Shown here: positions 47,713-56,500 of the stretch, in pieces
Position numbering within the stretch: the first letter of the stretch is position 1
Layout: every line of letters starts with the position of its first letter
From: JADJOY01 sp016713535 [NCBI: Deltaproteobacteria bacterium]
GTDB taxonomy: Bacteria > JADJOY01
Assembly: GCA_016713535.1 (NCBI GenBank)
Contig: JADJOY010000016.1
Coordinates: forward strand, 173,819-237,818
Length of the DNA stretch: 64,000 bases
Reading direction: 5' to 3'
Translations under genes and position numbers: made by a program
The notes under the pieces: generated by a model
What the model saw: only the letters and a program-made list of their open reading frames with translations
Database searches by the model: none
What the model was told of the DNA's origin: nothing

Positions 47713-47840
47713 GGCGCCCGACGGAGCGGGCGCGCTCCACGAACCGAGACATCGACCGGCTGGAGCGTCGGTGCTCCGTCACCGACCCAGCGCCCCGATC
47801 GCGTTCGATCGGCTGGAGGGCCGCGCTCCGTCGCGGCCGC
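47713..47840. repeat. Three family-A elements in tandem
   Basis: A minus-strand copy (47713-47740; arms GCGCCCG) and plus-strand copies at 47758-47787 (arms TCGGTG / CACCGA) and 47812-47840 (arms GGCCGCG / CGCGGCC) all have the CTCCGT loop. Order and spacers match the cluster at 37389-37543. So a compound block, not single elements, was copied. Confidence 0.65.
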
Positions 47841-47865
47841 GGTGGCGGGGGCCGAGCTCCCGTCG

Positions 47866-48591
47866 CTAGCGCGCCGACGCGTAGCGGTCCGGGCGGTCGG
47901 TCAACACACCCATCAGGCCGAGCTCGCGCGCCCGCGCGATGTCGGCCTCGGTGTCGACGAGGAAGCCGATGAAACGCTTGCCGCGCGCGGCGAGCGAGCG
48001 CACCTGCCCCTTCGAGACCACCGGCAGTCCGTAGTAGAGGACCGGGAGCGAGAGGATCGGGTTGGGCGGCTCGGCGAGCCGGCCGAGCCCGAGCAGGCTC
48101 GCGTAGCCCCATCGGCGAGTGGCGACCTCGCGGGCGAACACGGGCGAGCCCGGGAAGCGCTCCGCCACGCGCCGGTCGGCGTCCGCGCTCCACGTCAGGA
48201 ACCACGGCGGCTCGCGCAGCGGGTGACGCACGAGCAACGCGGCGAGCGCCTCGAAGAGCGCCTCGTCGTCGATCTTGCAATCGAAGATGTAGTCCTTGTC
48301 CGGATACGTCGCGAGCAGGGTCTCGAGCCGCATGAGCCGATCGCGATGGCGGCCATCGGGTGACGGGATCGCGATCTGCTCGAGCTCGCGCGACGCGGCA
48401 CGCGCGATCGAGACCCCCTCGACGCCGAAGCGCGTCAGCGACGCGTCGTGCGCGAGCATGATCTCGCCGTCGGCGGAGAGGCGCAGATCGGTCTCGAAGC
48501 CCGTCGCGCCAGCCTCGTGAGCGAGGCGGAACGCGAGCGCCGTGTTCTCGGGCCAGATCAGCGACGAGCCGCGGTGCGCCCAGATCTTCAT
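47866..48591 (-). CDS. Glycerophosphodiester phosphodiesterase
   Basis: Hydrolyses glycerophosphodiesters to alcohol and glycerol 3-phosphate. At 241 residues it is the usual cytosolic UgpQ size, with no signal peptide. Catalytic parts: IWAHRGSSLIWPENT (His-Arg), FETDLRLSADGEIMLAHDASL with metal Glu and Asp and the catalytic His, and a later FDCKID. The C-terminal barrel strand is GVLTDRPDRY. It follows a repeat block and is preceded by a small cysteine-rich membrane protein gene on the same strand. Confidence 0.9.
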   Translation of the reverse strand: MKIWAHRGSSLIWPENTALAFRLAHEAGATGFETDLRLSADGEIMLAHDASLTRFGVEGVSIARAASRELEQIAIPSPDGRHRDRLMRLETLLATYPDKDYIFDCKIDDEALFEALAALLVRHPLREPPWFLTWSADADRRVAERFPGSPVFAREVATRRWGYASLLGLGRLAEPPNPILSLPVLYYGLPVVSKGQVRSLAARGKRFIGFLVDTEADIARARELGLMGVLTDRPDRYASAR

Positions 48592-48620
48592 CGGCGGGGT
48601 GTGCGCTCGCGCCAGCGCGC

Positions 48621-48893
48621 TCAGCGGTTGCTGCAGCTCCGGGTGGTCGGGGCCTCATGCTCACACTGGATCGACTCGGTCACGCCGTTGGAGATCGTGG
48701 CGCACGCGGCGGTGCGCGCCGCGCGTTCGGCTTCCTCGATGGTCGGCCCCGCCGCGGCGGCGCAGTTCTTCAGTCCACCGAACGTCATGCAGACCTGGCA
48801 GTGGGTCTGTCCGCCGGTCTGCGCCGACCACACCACGAAGCCGATGAAGGCTGCAAAAGCCAGGACGATCAGCCAGGTGACTTTCGAGCCCAT
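48621..48893 (-). CDS. Small cysteine-containing single-pass membrane protein
   Basis: Protein of 90 residues. One N-terminal helix (VTWLIVLAFAAFIGFVVWS), then an outer domain with six Cys (HCQVCMTF, LKNCAAAAG, TAACATIS, IQCEHE, SCSN). Such a pattern suggests disulfides or metal binding. The EEAERAARTAACATI segment repeats a theme seen in many small hypothetical proteins of this kind. It may be cotranscribed with the phosphodiesterase gene 29 bases downstream. Confidence 0.65.
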   Translation of the reverse strand: MGSKVTWLIVLAFAAFIGFVVWSAQTGGQTHCQVCMTFGGLKNCAAAAGPTIEEAERAARTAACATISNGVTESIQCEHEAPTTRSCSNR

Positions 48894-49178
48894 GGTCCTC
48901 CGCTCTCCCCGATGGCCGGCTCGTGCCTTGCAAACTCACACCAGCCGAGACCTTTCCGCACAAAGAGGCTAGCACCGTCCCCCGAGGCGTCCCCAATGCA
49001 ACCCGTGACCGAGACTCAGCTTTACGGAACGGTACCGAGGGTGACGCGGCGTCGGCCGGTACGCCAGGGTTCTAGCGCAATGTGTCGAAGCGTTGACGGA
49101 TTGCGACGGCGACCACGACGCGGGTAGGGTCCGGGAGCGAGCTACCGTGCGAGAGCCGCGAAGTATCGAGGATTCGAG

Positions 49179-50315
49179 ATGTTGATCGTCTGCCCTAGCT
49201 GCACCAATCGCCTCCAGGTGGATGCGGTGATGGCCACCGGGAAGACCTTCCGTGTGCGTTGCTCGCGCTGCCAGCTCAAGTTCGAGGTCGACCGCCTCAC
49301 TGGCAAGCCGACCGGCCTGGTCGGCGACGCCCCCCCCGCACCCTCGAGCACCGGTTCGAGCGCCTCTCCGGGGGCGATGAGGCCCGAGCGTGGGACCACC
49401 GTCGCGGGGGTCCCGCATCGCACCACCGAGGTCGGGCGGCCGGCGCCCGGCGCGACGAGTGGCCCCGCGGTGCCCAGCCCGCAGGTGGACGCCTTCCGCC
49501 GCTCGCTGCCCGATCGCTACGCGCGCATGCGCTCGCTCGACGAGCTCGCGCTGCTCGACGTCGGCGCCCACGCCACCGACGTGGACCTGCTCCACGCGTA
49601 CCTGCGCGCCGCCGAGGAGTGGCGCCCGTCGAAGTACGAAGGGCTGCTCAACGCCGCCGAGATGGAGATGATCCGGACCGTCGCCACGCGCCTCGACAAG
49701 GCCTACAACGACCTCGGCGACGCCGCGCGTCGCAAGCGCATCCTCGCCGAGCGCGAGGCCAAGGGCGACGGGCCGCCACCTCGCACCGGCACCGTGCCAC
49801 CGCGAACCAACTCGGTGGTGACCGGGACGCTCGCGAGCAACCCCGCCGCCAACCAGCGCGGCAAGGAATTTCCGAAGGAAGAGAGCAGCGCCAGCATCTT
49901 CTTCGGCCACGGCATCGACGCCCTCAAGAACGGGCGGCTGCTCGAGGCCAAGGAGCACTTCCAGCACTGCATCACCCTCGACCCCAAGCGCGCCGAGTTC
50001 CATCACCGCCTCGCCATGACCGTGCAGCGCCTCGGCGGCGGCAACGGCCACACCGACTGGGCGACGGTGGAGCACTGCTACGCGCAGGCGATCGACATCG
50101 AGCCCGACAACGTCGAGTTCCTGGTGGGGATGGCGAAGCACTGGCAGCTCCGTGGCCAGGTCTCGACGGCGATGAAGTACTACAAGCGGGTGCGCGACAT
50201 CGAGCCCGAGAACCTGCACGCGAGTCGCGAGATCCGCCTCTACCTGATGCGCAAGAAGAAGGACCAGCACCCGACGCCCACCACCGCCAAGCTGCTCGGC
50301 TTCTTCAAGAAGTGA
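49179..50315 (+). CDS. Zinc-ribbon (MJ0042-type) protein with DnaJ-like and TPR regions
   Basis: Protein of 378 residues. The N-terminal ribbon is VCPSCTNRLQVDAVM and VRCSRCQLKFEVDRL (Cx2C ... Cx2C), the MJ0042/zinc_ribbon_5 type. A Pro/Ser/Thr-rich linker (50-100) follows. Then comes a helical stretch (SLDELALLDVGAHATDVDLLHAYLRAAEEW), like J-domain-related helices without HPD. The last 150 residues form TPR-like repeats (ALKNGRLLEAKEHFQHCITLDP, EHCYAQAIDIEPDN). A signalling or assembly scaffold is likely. Tandem array 2 starts 17 bases after its stop. Confidence 0.8.
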   Translation: MLIVCPSCTNRLQVDAVMATGKTFRVRCSRCQLKFEVDRLTGKPTGLVGDAPPAPSSTGSSASPGAMRPERGTTVAGVPHRTTEVGRPAPGATSGPAVPSPQVDAFRRSLPDRYARMRSLDELALLDVGAHATDVDLLHAYLRAAEEWRPSKYEGLLNAAEMEMIRTVATRLDKAYNDLGDAARRKRILAEREAKGDGPPPRTGTVPPRTNSVVTGTLASNPAANQRGKEFPKEESSASIFFGHGIDALKNGRLLEAKEHFQHCITLDPKRAEFHHRLAMTVQRLGGGNGHTDWATVEHCYAQAIDIEPDNVEFLVGMAKHWQLRGQVSTAMKYYKRVRDIEPENLHASREIRLYLMRKKKDQHPTPTTAKLLGFFKK

Positions 50316-50331
50316 GGCGCTCGACCGCGGG

Positions 50332-51266
50332 CTGGAGGGCCGCGGTCCCTCGCGGCTGCGAAGCCCGGTAGCAGTGTAGGGGAGGGCGTCAGCCCTCCCG
50401 GGCGCGGGATCGAGGTGCGCGGCGCGGATCCGTCTCCCGGCGGGCTCGCGCCCGCCGCTACACCGACCGTGCCGATCGGGTCGTCTCGTGCCAACGCCGG
50501 GGCCCACGAGCCAGCGCTCGATCGTCGCCGTGGAGGGCCGCGGTCCCTCGCGGCCGCGAAGCCCGCACCGGGGGTAGCAGTGTAGGGGGGCGTCAGCCCC
50601 CGGCGCGGGATCGAGGTGCGCGGCGCGGATCCGTCTCCCGGCGGGCTCGCGCCCGCCGCTACACCGACCGTGCCGATCGGGTGGTCGCGTGCGCACGCCG
50701 GGGCCCACGAGCGAGCGCTCGCGCGTCGCCGTGGAGGGCCGCGGTCCCTCGCGGCCGCGAAGCCCGGTAGCAGTGTAGGGGAGGGCGTCAGCCCTCCCGG
50801 GCGCGGGATCGAGGTGCGCGGCGCGGATCCGTCTCCCGGCGGGCTCGCGCCCGCCGCTACACCGACCGTGCCGATCGGGTCGTCTCGTGCCAACGCCGGG
50901 GCCCACGAGCCAGCGCTCGATCGTCGCCGTGGAGGGCCGCGGTCCCTCGCGGCCGCGAAGCCCGGTAGCAGTGTAGGGAGGGCGTCAGCCCTCCCGGGCG
51001 CGGGATCGAGGTGCGCGGCGCGGATCCGTCTCCCGGCGGGCTCGCGCCCGCCGCTACACCGACCGTGCCGATCGGGTCGTCTCGTGCCAACGCCGGGGCC
51101 CACGAGCCAGCGCTCGATCGTCGCCGTGGAGGGCCGCGGTCCCTCGCGGCCGCGAAGCCCGGTAGCAGTGTAGGGGAGGGCGTCAGCCCTCCCGGGCGCG
51201 GGATCGAGGTGCGCGGCGCGGATCCGTCTCCCGGCGGGCTCGCGCCCGCCGCTACACCGACCGTTC
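50332..51266. repeat. Tandem array 2: about 4.7 units of 197-201 bp
   Basis: Units start at 50332, 50531, 50732, 50930 and 51127 (measured at the TGGAGGG lead), with near-perfect identity. Each holds three palindromes. P1 has arms GGCCGCG / CGCGGCC and loop GTCCCT. P2 reads GTGTAGGGGAGGGC, GTCA, GCCCTCC. P3 reads GGCGGGC-TCGC-GCCCGCC and ends CTACAC, an inverted family-B copy. P2 and P3 face away from each other across GATCGAGGTGCGCGG. The spacer to the next P1 has a conserved CCGACCGTGCCGATCGGGT. Unit 2 lacks the AGGG doubling in P2. The array fills the gap to the small membrane gene at 51278. Confidence 0.9.
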
Positions 51267-51277
51267 GGCCGCGCCTC

Positions 51278-51550
51278 TCACGCCGCGGGCACCGAGAGGT
51301 AGATCCACTTGAGCGCGAGCGCGATCACCACCGCCATCACCATCGAGAGCAACAGGTACGCGATCGCGAGCACCCGCACGATCGGACGCCTCGCACCCGC
51401 GCGCCGCCGCGCGTTGATCGTGCCGGTGAGGCCGAGGATCAGCCCCGCCGTGCCGAGACCGAGCGCGGCCCCCGGCGTCAGCTCGCCCGCGAGCGTCTGG
51501 TAGCCGAACAGCACCACGCCGATGAACGCGATCGCGCGCAGCTCGGTCAT
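51278..51550 (-). CDS. Small three-helix membrane protein
   Basis: Protein of 90 residues, no known family. ATG 51550 is chosen over the low-complexity start upstream. Three helices are visible: AIAFIGVVLFGYQTLAG, ALGLGTAGLILGLTG and VLAIAYLLLSMVMAVVIALAL. A basic loop (NARRRAGARRPI) between the second and third should lie inside the cell. Its stop is just after the last unit of array 2. Confidence 0.65.
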   Translation of the reverse strand: MTELRAIAFIGVVLFGYQTLAGELTPGAALGLGTAGLILGLTGTINARRRAGARRPIVRVLAIAYLLLSMVMAVVIALALKWIYLSVPAA

Positions 51551-51675
51551 CGTCGTCGCCGTGCCGCTGGCCCCGGCCCTCCGCCGTGTCCGCGCGGCAC
51601 CCGTGTGGTAGCTTCGCCCGCCCACCCCCGCGCGCGCCATCCCCATCGCGCCATCCGCTTCGCCGCGGAGCCCAC

Positions 51676-53268
51676 ATGCGACTGCGAGCCATCGACGTCG
51701 CGCTGATCGTCGTCCTCGGCGCGGCCCTCTACCTCCCCGGCCTGGGGTCGAGCCACTCGCTCTGGAACCCCGACGAGCCGCGCTTCGCCGAGATCGCGCG
51801 GGTCATGGTCGAGCGCGGCGCGTGGCTCACGCCCATGCTCAACGGCGAGCCCTACTCGAACAAGCCACCGCTGCTCTTCTGGTCGATCGCCACCGCGGCG
51901 CAGGCGGACGGGCGTGTGACCGAGCTCGCCGCGCGGCTGCCGTCGGCGCTCGCGGCGATCGGCGTGCTGGTGCTCACCGGCGTGATGGCGGCGCGGATCG
52001 GCGGCCGGCGTACGGCGTGGCTCGCGGTCGCGGTGCTCGCCACCGCGCACCGCTTCGCCTGGCAGGCGCGCTGGTGCCAGACCGACATGCTCAACACGCT
52101 GTGGGTGATGGTCGCGCTCACGGCGTATCAGCAGGCGGTACGCAGCGGCGGTCTCTCCGTCGCGGGCACGCTCGCGCTCTACGGCGGCACGGCGCTCGGC
52201 GTGCTCACCAAGGGCCTCGCGGCGCCCGTGGTGACCGGCCTCGCGATCGGGGTGGACGTGGTGCGGCGGCGCGCATTCCGCGAGATCCTCCGCTACCGCC
52301 TCGTGGCCGGGATCGCGCTCTTCCTCGCGATCGCGGCGCCGTGGTTCATCGCCATGGCGGCCGAGCACGGCAGCTCCTTCCCCGCGCAGTTCTTCCTGCG
52401 CCAGCACCTGCAGCGCTTCGTCGACCCCTTCGACCACGCTCACAACGCCTTCTACTACCTCTACACGTTCCCGCTCGAATTCCTGCCGTGGACCGTGATC
52501 CTCCCGGGTGTCGCGCTGGTGGTGGCGCGCGACCGGACGCTCCTCGGGCGGCTGTGGTTCCCGCTCGGCTGGTTCGCGATCACGTTCCTCTTCTTCTCGA
52601 TCGCCGGGGCCAAGCGCGGGCTCTACCTGCTGCCCGCCTACCCGGCCGCAGCGATCATCGTCGGCACCACCCTCGATCGCTGGCTCGAGGACAAGCGTCA
52701 GGCGGGCTTCCCCTACCTGTGGTTCGACGTGCCGCTGTGGGCCGTTCCCGCGGTCGTCGGCGTCGGCGCGGCGCTCTCGCCGCTCGTGATGCTGTTCGTG
52801 TCGCGACCCAACCTCGGCGGCGCCTTCCTCGCCGCGATCCTCCTCGGGCCGCTCGGCGCCGGTCTCACGCTTTGGGGAATGCGTGGCGCGCGCGAGCGCG
52901 TGCTCGCGACGATCGCGGCGTCGGCGGCGGCCATCCTGGTGACCAGCGGTGTCGCGTTCCCGCGCGTCGAGGAGTACAAATCCGCGAAGCCGCTCGCCGC
53001 CCACATCGGCAGCGTGCTGCCGCCCGACGTACCGCTCGCCCTCTACAAGTACGACCGCGCGCACTTCAACTTCTACCTGCGCCGCGACGTCATCCCGTCG
53101 CTCGACACCGTCGAGCAGGGCACCGCGTTCCTGGGCGCCGCCAAGCGTGCCTGCGTGCTCACCGAGACCAAGCACCTGGCCGAGCTCGATCAAGCGCTCG
53201 GGGCACCGCTCGCGCGCGTCGCCGCCGACTCGGTCGGCCACCGCAAGCTCGAGCTCGCGTGCAAGTGA
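51676..53268 (+). CDS. ArnT-like glycosyltransferase (GT83-type)
   Basis: Polytopic inner-membrane transferase of 530 residues that moves a sugar from a polyprenyl-phosphate carrier onto a lipid or protein. ATG 51676 begins with the first helix. The family's outer loop is WNPDEPRFAEIARVMVERG with the catalytic Asp-Glu pair, then YSNKPPLLFW. Later blocks are GGTALGVLTKGLAAPVV, NAFYYLYTFPLEFLPW and KRGLYLLPAYPAAAIIVG. The soluble end (KPLAAHIGSVLPPDV; HFNFYLRRDVIPSL) matches the ArnT C-domain. Lipid A or protein glycosylation are both possible. Confidence 0.9.
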   Translation: MRLRAIDVALIVVLGAALYLPGLGSSHSLWNPDEPRFAEIARVMVERGAWLTPMLNGEPYSNKPPLLFWSIATAAQADGRVTELAARLPSALAAIGVLVLTGVMAARIGGRRTAWLAVAVLATAHRFAWQARWCQTDMLNTLWVMVALTAYQQAVRSGGLSVAGTLALYGGTALGVLTKGLAAPVVTGLAIGVDVVRRRAFREILRYRLVAGIALFLAIAAPWFIAMAAEHGSSFPAQFFLRQHLQRFVDPFDHAHNAFYYLYTFPLEFLPWTVILPGVALVVARDRTLLGRLWFPLGWFAITFLFFSIAGAKRGLYLLPAYPAAAIIVGTTLDRWLEDKRQAGFPYLWFDVPLWAVPAVVGVGAALSPLVMLFVSRPNLGGAFLAAILLGPLGAGLTLWGMRGARERVLATIAASAAAILVTSGVAFPRVEEYKSAKPLAAHIGSVLPPDVPLALYKYDRAHFNFYLRRDVIPSLDTVEQGTAFLGAAKRACVLTETKHLAELDQALGAPLARVAADSVGHRKLELACK

Positions 53269-53284
53269 GCGCGCGGCGGTGTCG

Positions 53285-53392
53285 CGGGCGGGCGCTGGGC
53301 CCGCCCCTACGGTTCGATGCCGAGGGGATCCACGCCGGGGTCGCGGGCCAAAGCGGTTCGATGCCGTAGGGGCGGGGCCCGTCCTCGCCCGA
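53285..53392. repeat. Two family-B elements around a duplicated spacer
   Basis: A minus-strand copy (53285-53312) reads GTAGGGGCGGGC, CCAGC loop, GCCCGCCC. A plus-strand copy (53367-53392) reads GTAGGGGCGGGGCCCGTCC. Between them GGTTCGATGCCG occurs twice (53311 and 53355). No gene is seen. Confidence 0.55.
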
Positions 53393-53396
53393 AGCC

Positions 53397-54548
53397 CTAC
53401 CGCGACTCGACGCGGTTCCGTCCGCCCTGCTTCGCGTCGTAGAGCGCCTGATCGGCGCGCTTGAGGAGCCCGTCGAGGTCGTCGTCGCTGGGGCCGAGCT
53501 GGGCGCAGCCGATGCTCACCGTGCAGCGCGCGGGCGCGTGCCGGGCGAAGCTCGCGGTGCCCTCCACGGCCTGGCGCAGCCGCTCCGCGACCTCGACCGC
53601 GGTCGCGAGCTTGGTGCTCGGCAGCACGATCGCGAACTCCTCGCCACCCACGCGCCCGACCGCATCGACCTCGCGCACCGTGCTCACGAAGAGCCGCGCG
53701 AGCTCCTTGAGCACCGCGTCGCCGACGGCGTGGCCGAAGGCGTCGTTGATCGACTTGAAGTGATCGACGTCGATCATGAGCAGCGCGACCCCCTCGCCGC
53801 TGCGGCGCGCGCGGGCGATCTCGTGGGTGGCGATCGAGCGCAGATGCGCGTGGTTCGCGAGCCCGGTGAGGGGGTCGGTGCGGCTCAGCCGGCGCAGCTC
53901 CTGGCGCTGCTCGAAGGTGGTGCGGATCACCGCGTACAGCATGTGTCCCACGCCGACGAAGAGCACGCTCACGCCGGCCAGCACGCCCAGGAAGGCGGTC
54001 AGGTGCGGGTCCGCGAGGTAGCGCGGCTCGGCGGCGAAATACGTCCCGAGCGCGGTGACGATGCCCCCGTACACGAGCAGCAGCCGCTCGTGGAGCGGCA
54101 CCAGCATCATCGTCGTGAAGAGCGGCACCGCGAACACCGTGTAGAACCACGGCGTGGTCGGTCCGCCCATGCGGCTCGCGGTCAGGAAGGTCACCGACAC
54201 CAGCCCGAAGAAGAACGTCGTCAGCACGATCGTCGGGGCGCCGCCGCCCTTGCGCAGGCTCGGCCCGAGCAGCCCGATCAGCAGCGTCGAAAGCGCGATG
54301 ATCGTGCGCCACGCGAACGCGACGTGGAGGCGGTGCGAGTCGCTCGCGAACACCAGGAAGTCCATCGGCCAGAACAGCACCGAGAGCCCGCAACCGAGGA
54401 ACGCGAGCCCCTGCACCAGCCGCACCGTGGTGCGGCTCGCGTAGCGGCGGAACGCGAGCGGCCCGTCGCTCGGTTCGTCCGCCTCGACGAGCAGCCGCTC
54501 GAGGAAGCGCTTGGGGCGAGGGAGCGACGAGGTAGGCGTTTCTTCCAT
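53397..54548 (-). CDS. Membrane diguanylate cyclase (GGDEF)
   Basis: Makes cyclic di-GMP. At 383 residues, it has about six N-terminal membrane helices (from VRLVQGLAFLGCGLSVLF to GVLAGVSVLFVGVGHML) as sensor part and a GGDEF domain from about residue 225. The domain shows SRTDPLTGLANHAHL, LLMIDVDHFKSINDAFGH, and the active signature GRVGGEEFAIVLP. An inhibitory site RxxD lies five residues before GGEEF (REVDAVGRVGGEEF), so product feedback is likely. It can be balanced by the HD-GYP protein at 21.5 kb. Confidence 0.94.
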   Translation of the reverse strand: MEETPTSSLPRPKRFLERLLVEADEPSDGPLAFRRYASRTTVRLVQGLAFLGCGLSVLFWPMDFLVFASDSHRLHVAFAWRTIIALSTLLIGLLGPSLRKGGGAPTIVLTTFFFGLVSVTFLTASRMGGPTTPWFYTVFAVPLFTTMMLVPLHERLLLVYGGIVTALGTYFAAEPRYLADPHLTAFLGVLAGVSVLFVGVGHMLYAVIRTTFEQRQELRRLSRTDPLTGLANHAHLRSIATHEIARARRSGEGVALLMIDVDHFKSINDAFGHAVGDAVLKELARLFVSTVREVDAVGRVGGEEFAIVLPSTKLATAVEVAERLRQAVEGTASFARHAPARCTVSIGCAQLGPSDDDLDGLLKRADQALYDAKQGGRNRVESR

Positions 54549-54747
54549 GCTTGGGTGCGAGCTCGCGCGCCTCGGCGGCCGTCAGCGCGTCCCCCATTCC
54601 AGACTACACATGCAGGGGGCGGCGGAACACCTCGGTCCCGAAGGTCGCGGTGAGCCCGGCGAAACCGGTGAGGATCGACGCATGGCCCGATTCATGGGCG
54701 GGGCCGCTCGACCGGCGCCGCTCAGGGGAGCCTCGTGGATCACGCGA

Positions 54748-54811
54748 CGGGGGATGGGAATCCCCTTCGCTACGCCGGGTTCCGTAGCGCGGGGGGCTCC
54801 GTCCCCCCGCG
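54748..54811. repeat. Palindromic elements, one a hybrid of families A and B
   Basis: A minus-strand family-B-like copy (54748-54775) has arms GGGGAT / ATCCCC and ends CGCTAC. At 54784-54811 a plus-strand element starts GTAGCG like family B but carries the CTCCGT loop of family A between arms CGGGGGG / CCCCCCG. The remaining bases back to 54549 show no safe gene. A minus-strand open segment ending ATFGTEVFRRPLHV at 54604 may be a fragment. Confidence 0.5.
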
Positions 54812-54817
54812 AAAGCG

Positions 54818-56500
54818 TCAGCGCGCGGTGCGGACGATCGGGACGTCGAGCTCGAGGATGTCTTCCTTGACCCCGAGCGTGGGCGGCAGCGTGAGATCCC
54901 AGGCGCCCGAGCCGAGCGGGTGCCCCTTGATCGCGAGGCCAGCGGCGGCGGGCTGACCGATCCGGAAGCCCTGCGCGGGCTCGAGGCGGATGGCGAGCTT
55001 GGGCGGATCATCGGTGCTCTGCGGAGGAGGCGGTGGCACGGGGATGCGAACCCGGACCGAGCCGCTCGCCGCGCCCTCGAGCGGACGTGGCGGGCTGAGC
55101 GTGGTCAGATCGATCGTGCCGCCAGCGATGGGCAAGTTCTCCCACATACGCACGTGCGTCATGTCCTCGGAGAGCTGCCGCGCCACCTCGGTGGAACCGA
55201 TGGTGAGCGACAGATCGGCGCCGCGCTCTCCCGGCGCGAGCCCGATGGAATACGTGGCGATGATCGGCTGGCCCGACGGGTTGGTGAAGCGCTGCCGCAT
55301 GCGGCGCGCCACGGTGTCACCGACACGCACTTCGATCTCGGTGCTGACGAGCGGCAACGGGCGAGGCTCGGTCACGTCTCGCGTCTCGCCCTGCGAGAGC
55401 GCCCACAACCCCGGACGAGGTGGCAGCCACGCCAGCTTGGCGCGCTGAACCTGCTCACGCTCGCCGAGCGCCGCGGCGAGCTTGTCGTCCGCCTCCGCGG
55501 GCCGAGGTTCCGCTCGCAGCTCCGCCCCGATCGCCCCCGCGGCTGCGCCGCCGGCCACGCCTCCGACGGGGGCCGCCGGTGCAACCGCCTGCTCCTCCAG
55601 CGAGCCCGCGCGCCGATCCGCGAGCAACGCGGCGGAAGGCGCTGCTGGCGACGTCTGCGGCGCTGGCTTCGCCGGCTCGTCCACGGGCGCGCGGGCGGCG
55701 GGCGCCGCAGGCGCGGCCGTCATGGTCGACGCGGGCGGCGGAGGCGCGGCGGCCAGATCGCGCGCAGCGAGGTTCGCATCCTTCGACTTCGTGGCGTCGC
55801 CCTTCTCTTCCGACCGCTCGAAGCCCAGCGCCCGCGAACCCGCGGGCTCAGGCCTCTCCTTCACGTCGGAGTGCGGAGCCGAAACGGTCTTCCCGAGGGT
55901 GTCGACGGGCTGTGGCGGCGGCTGACGTAGCTCGCCGTCGAGGCGGCCGACGTCCTCTTTCTTCTGCCCGACCACCTCGTTGGTTCGCGCCGGCGGCTCC
56001 GCTGTAGGCGAGCGGAAGATGCTGTACTCCGGCTCGCGCGCGGCCGGCGCCGACGACGGCGCCGACGACGGCTTCTGTGCGGGCGCGGCAGCGCGGCCCG
56101 AGTCCAGCTCGTCGCGCGCCACCTGCTTCGCTTCCGACCGCGGCGAGGCCTCGTCGCGCGTCAGGTACGTGAGGTACGCGGCGCTACCCGCGACCACGAG
56201 CGACGCCGCGAGCGCCATCGTGGACTTCTGCTTCCACCATGGCAGCCGCACCAGCTTCTTGCCCGCGATCGCCGCGGCGCGCTCGCGCGCGGCGGCCAGG
56301 ATCGCGTCCTCGCGGACCGCGGGGATCGCGTCGCCCGCGGCATTCAGCGACTCCTTGAAGCGGCTGGCGAGCCGCTCGAGGTCCGCGAGCGCGTCCCGGC
56401 ACGCCGCGCACGAGGCGAGGTGCGCGTACTCCTCGCCACTCGCCTCGTCGGTGCGGATCCGCTCGAGCGCCTCCCAGCCGAGGTGCTGCTCGCCGCTCAC
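54818..56500 (-). CDS. Large anti-sigma factor with VIT-like C-terminal region
   Basis: Membrane protein of 560 residues. GTG 56500 overlaps the sigma stop (GTGA). The N-terminus has a degenerate zinc-finger region, HLASCAACRDALADLERLA, with CxxC and an upstream His. One membrane helix (STMALAASLVVAGSAAYLTYL, about residue 90) is followed by a 220-residue Ala/Pro/Lys-rich linker. The C-terminus (VSTEIEVRVGDTVARRMRQRF, NPSGQPIIATYSIGLAPGERG) resembles a VIT domain. The region after it is beta-rich. It probably holds the ECF sigma factor at the membrane. Confidence 0.7.
   Translation of the reverse strand: MSGEQHLGWEALERIRTDEASGEEYAHLASCAACRDALADLERLASRFKESLNAAGDAIPAVREDAILAAARERAAAIAGKKLVRLPWWKQKSTMALAASLVVAGSAAYLTYLTRDEASPRSEAKQVARDELDSGRAAAPAQKPSSAPSSAPAAREPEYSIFRSPTAEPPARTNEVVGQKKEDVGRLDGELRQPPPQPVDTLGKTVSAPHSDVKERPEPAGSRALGFERSEEKGDATKSKDANLAARDLAAAPPPPASTMTAAPAAPAARAPVDEPAKPAPQTSPAAPSAALLADRRAGSLEEQAVAPAAPVGGVAGGAAAGAIGAELRAEPRPAEADDKLAAALGEREQVQRAKLAWLPPRPGLWALSQGETRDVTEPRPLPLVSTEIEVRVGDTVARRMRQRFTNPSGQPIIATYSIGLAPGERGADLSLTIGSTEVARQLSEDMTHVRMWENLPIAGGTIDLTTLSPPRPLEGAASGSVRVRIPVPPPPPQSTDDPPKLAIRLEPAQGFRIGQPAAAGLAIKGHPLGSGAWDLTLPPTLGVKEDILELDVPIVRTAR

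Noticed and set aside
44836-48363. 1175-residue open frame on the plus strand across phosphatase, FadL and GDPD genes
   Set aside because: It runs through real genes on both strands and through repeats. The product is basic and low-complexity.
48969-51103. Long repetitive open frames on the minus strand through tandem array 2
   Set aside because: Periodicity of about 66 residues comes from the DNA repeat. There is no ribosome site, and frames change between units by indels.
43437-51266. CRISPR arrays
   Set aside because: Units are 165-201 bp and nearly identical throughout, without the alternation of short repeats and unique spacers, and no cas gene is in the window.
54604-54720. Minus-strand fragment ending ATFGTEVFRRPLHV
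   Set aside because: No start codon or ribosome site fits, and no family is recognised. It is mentioned only as a possible fragment.
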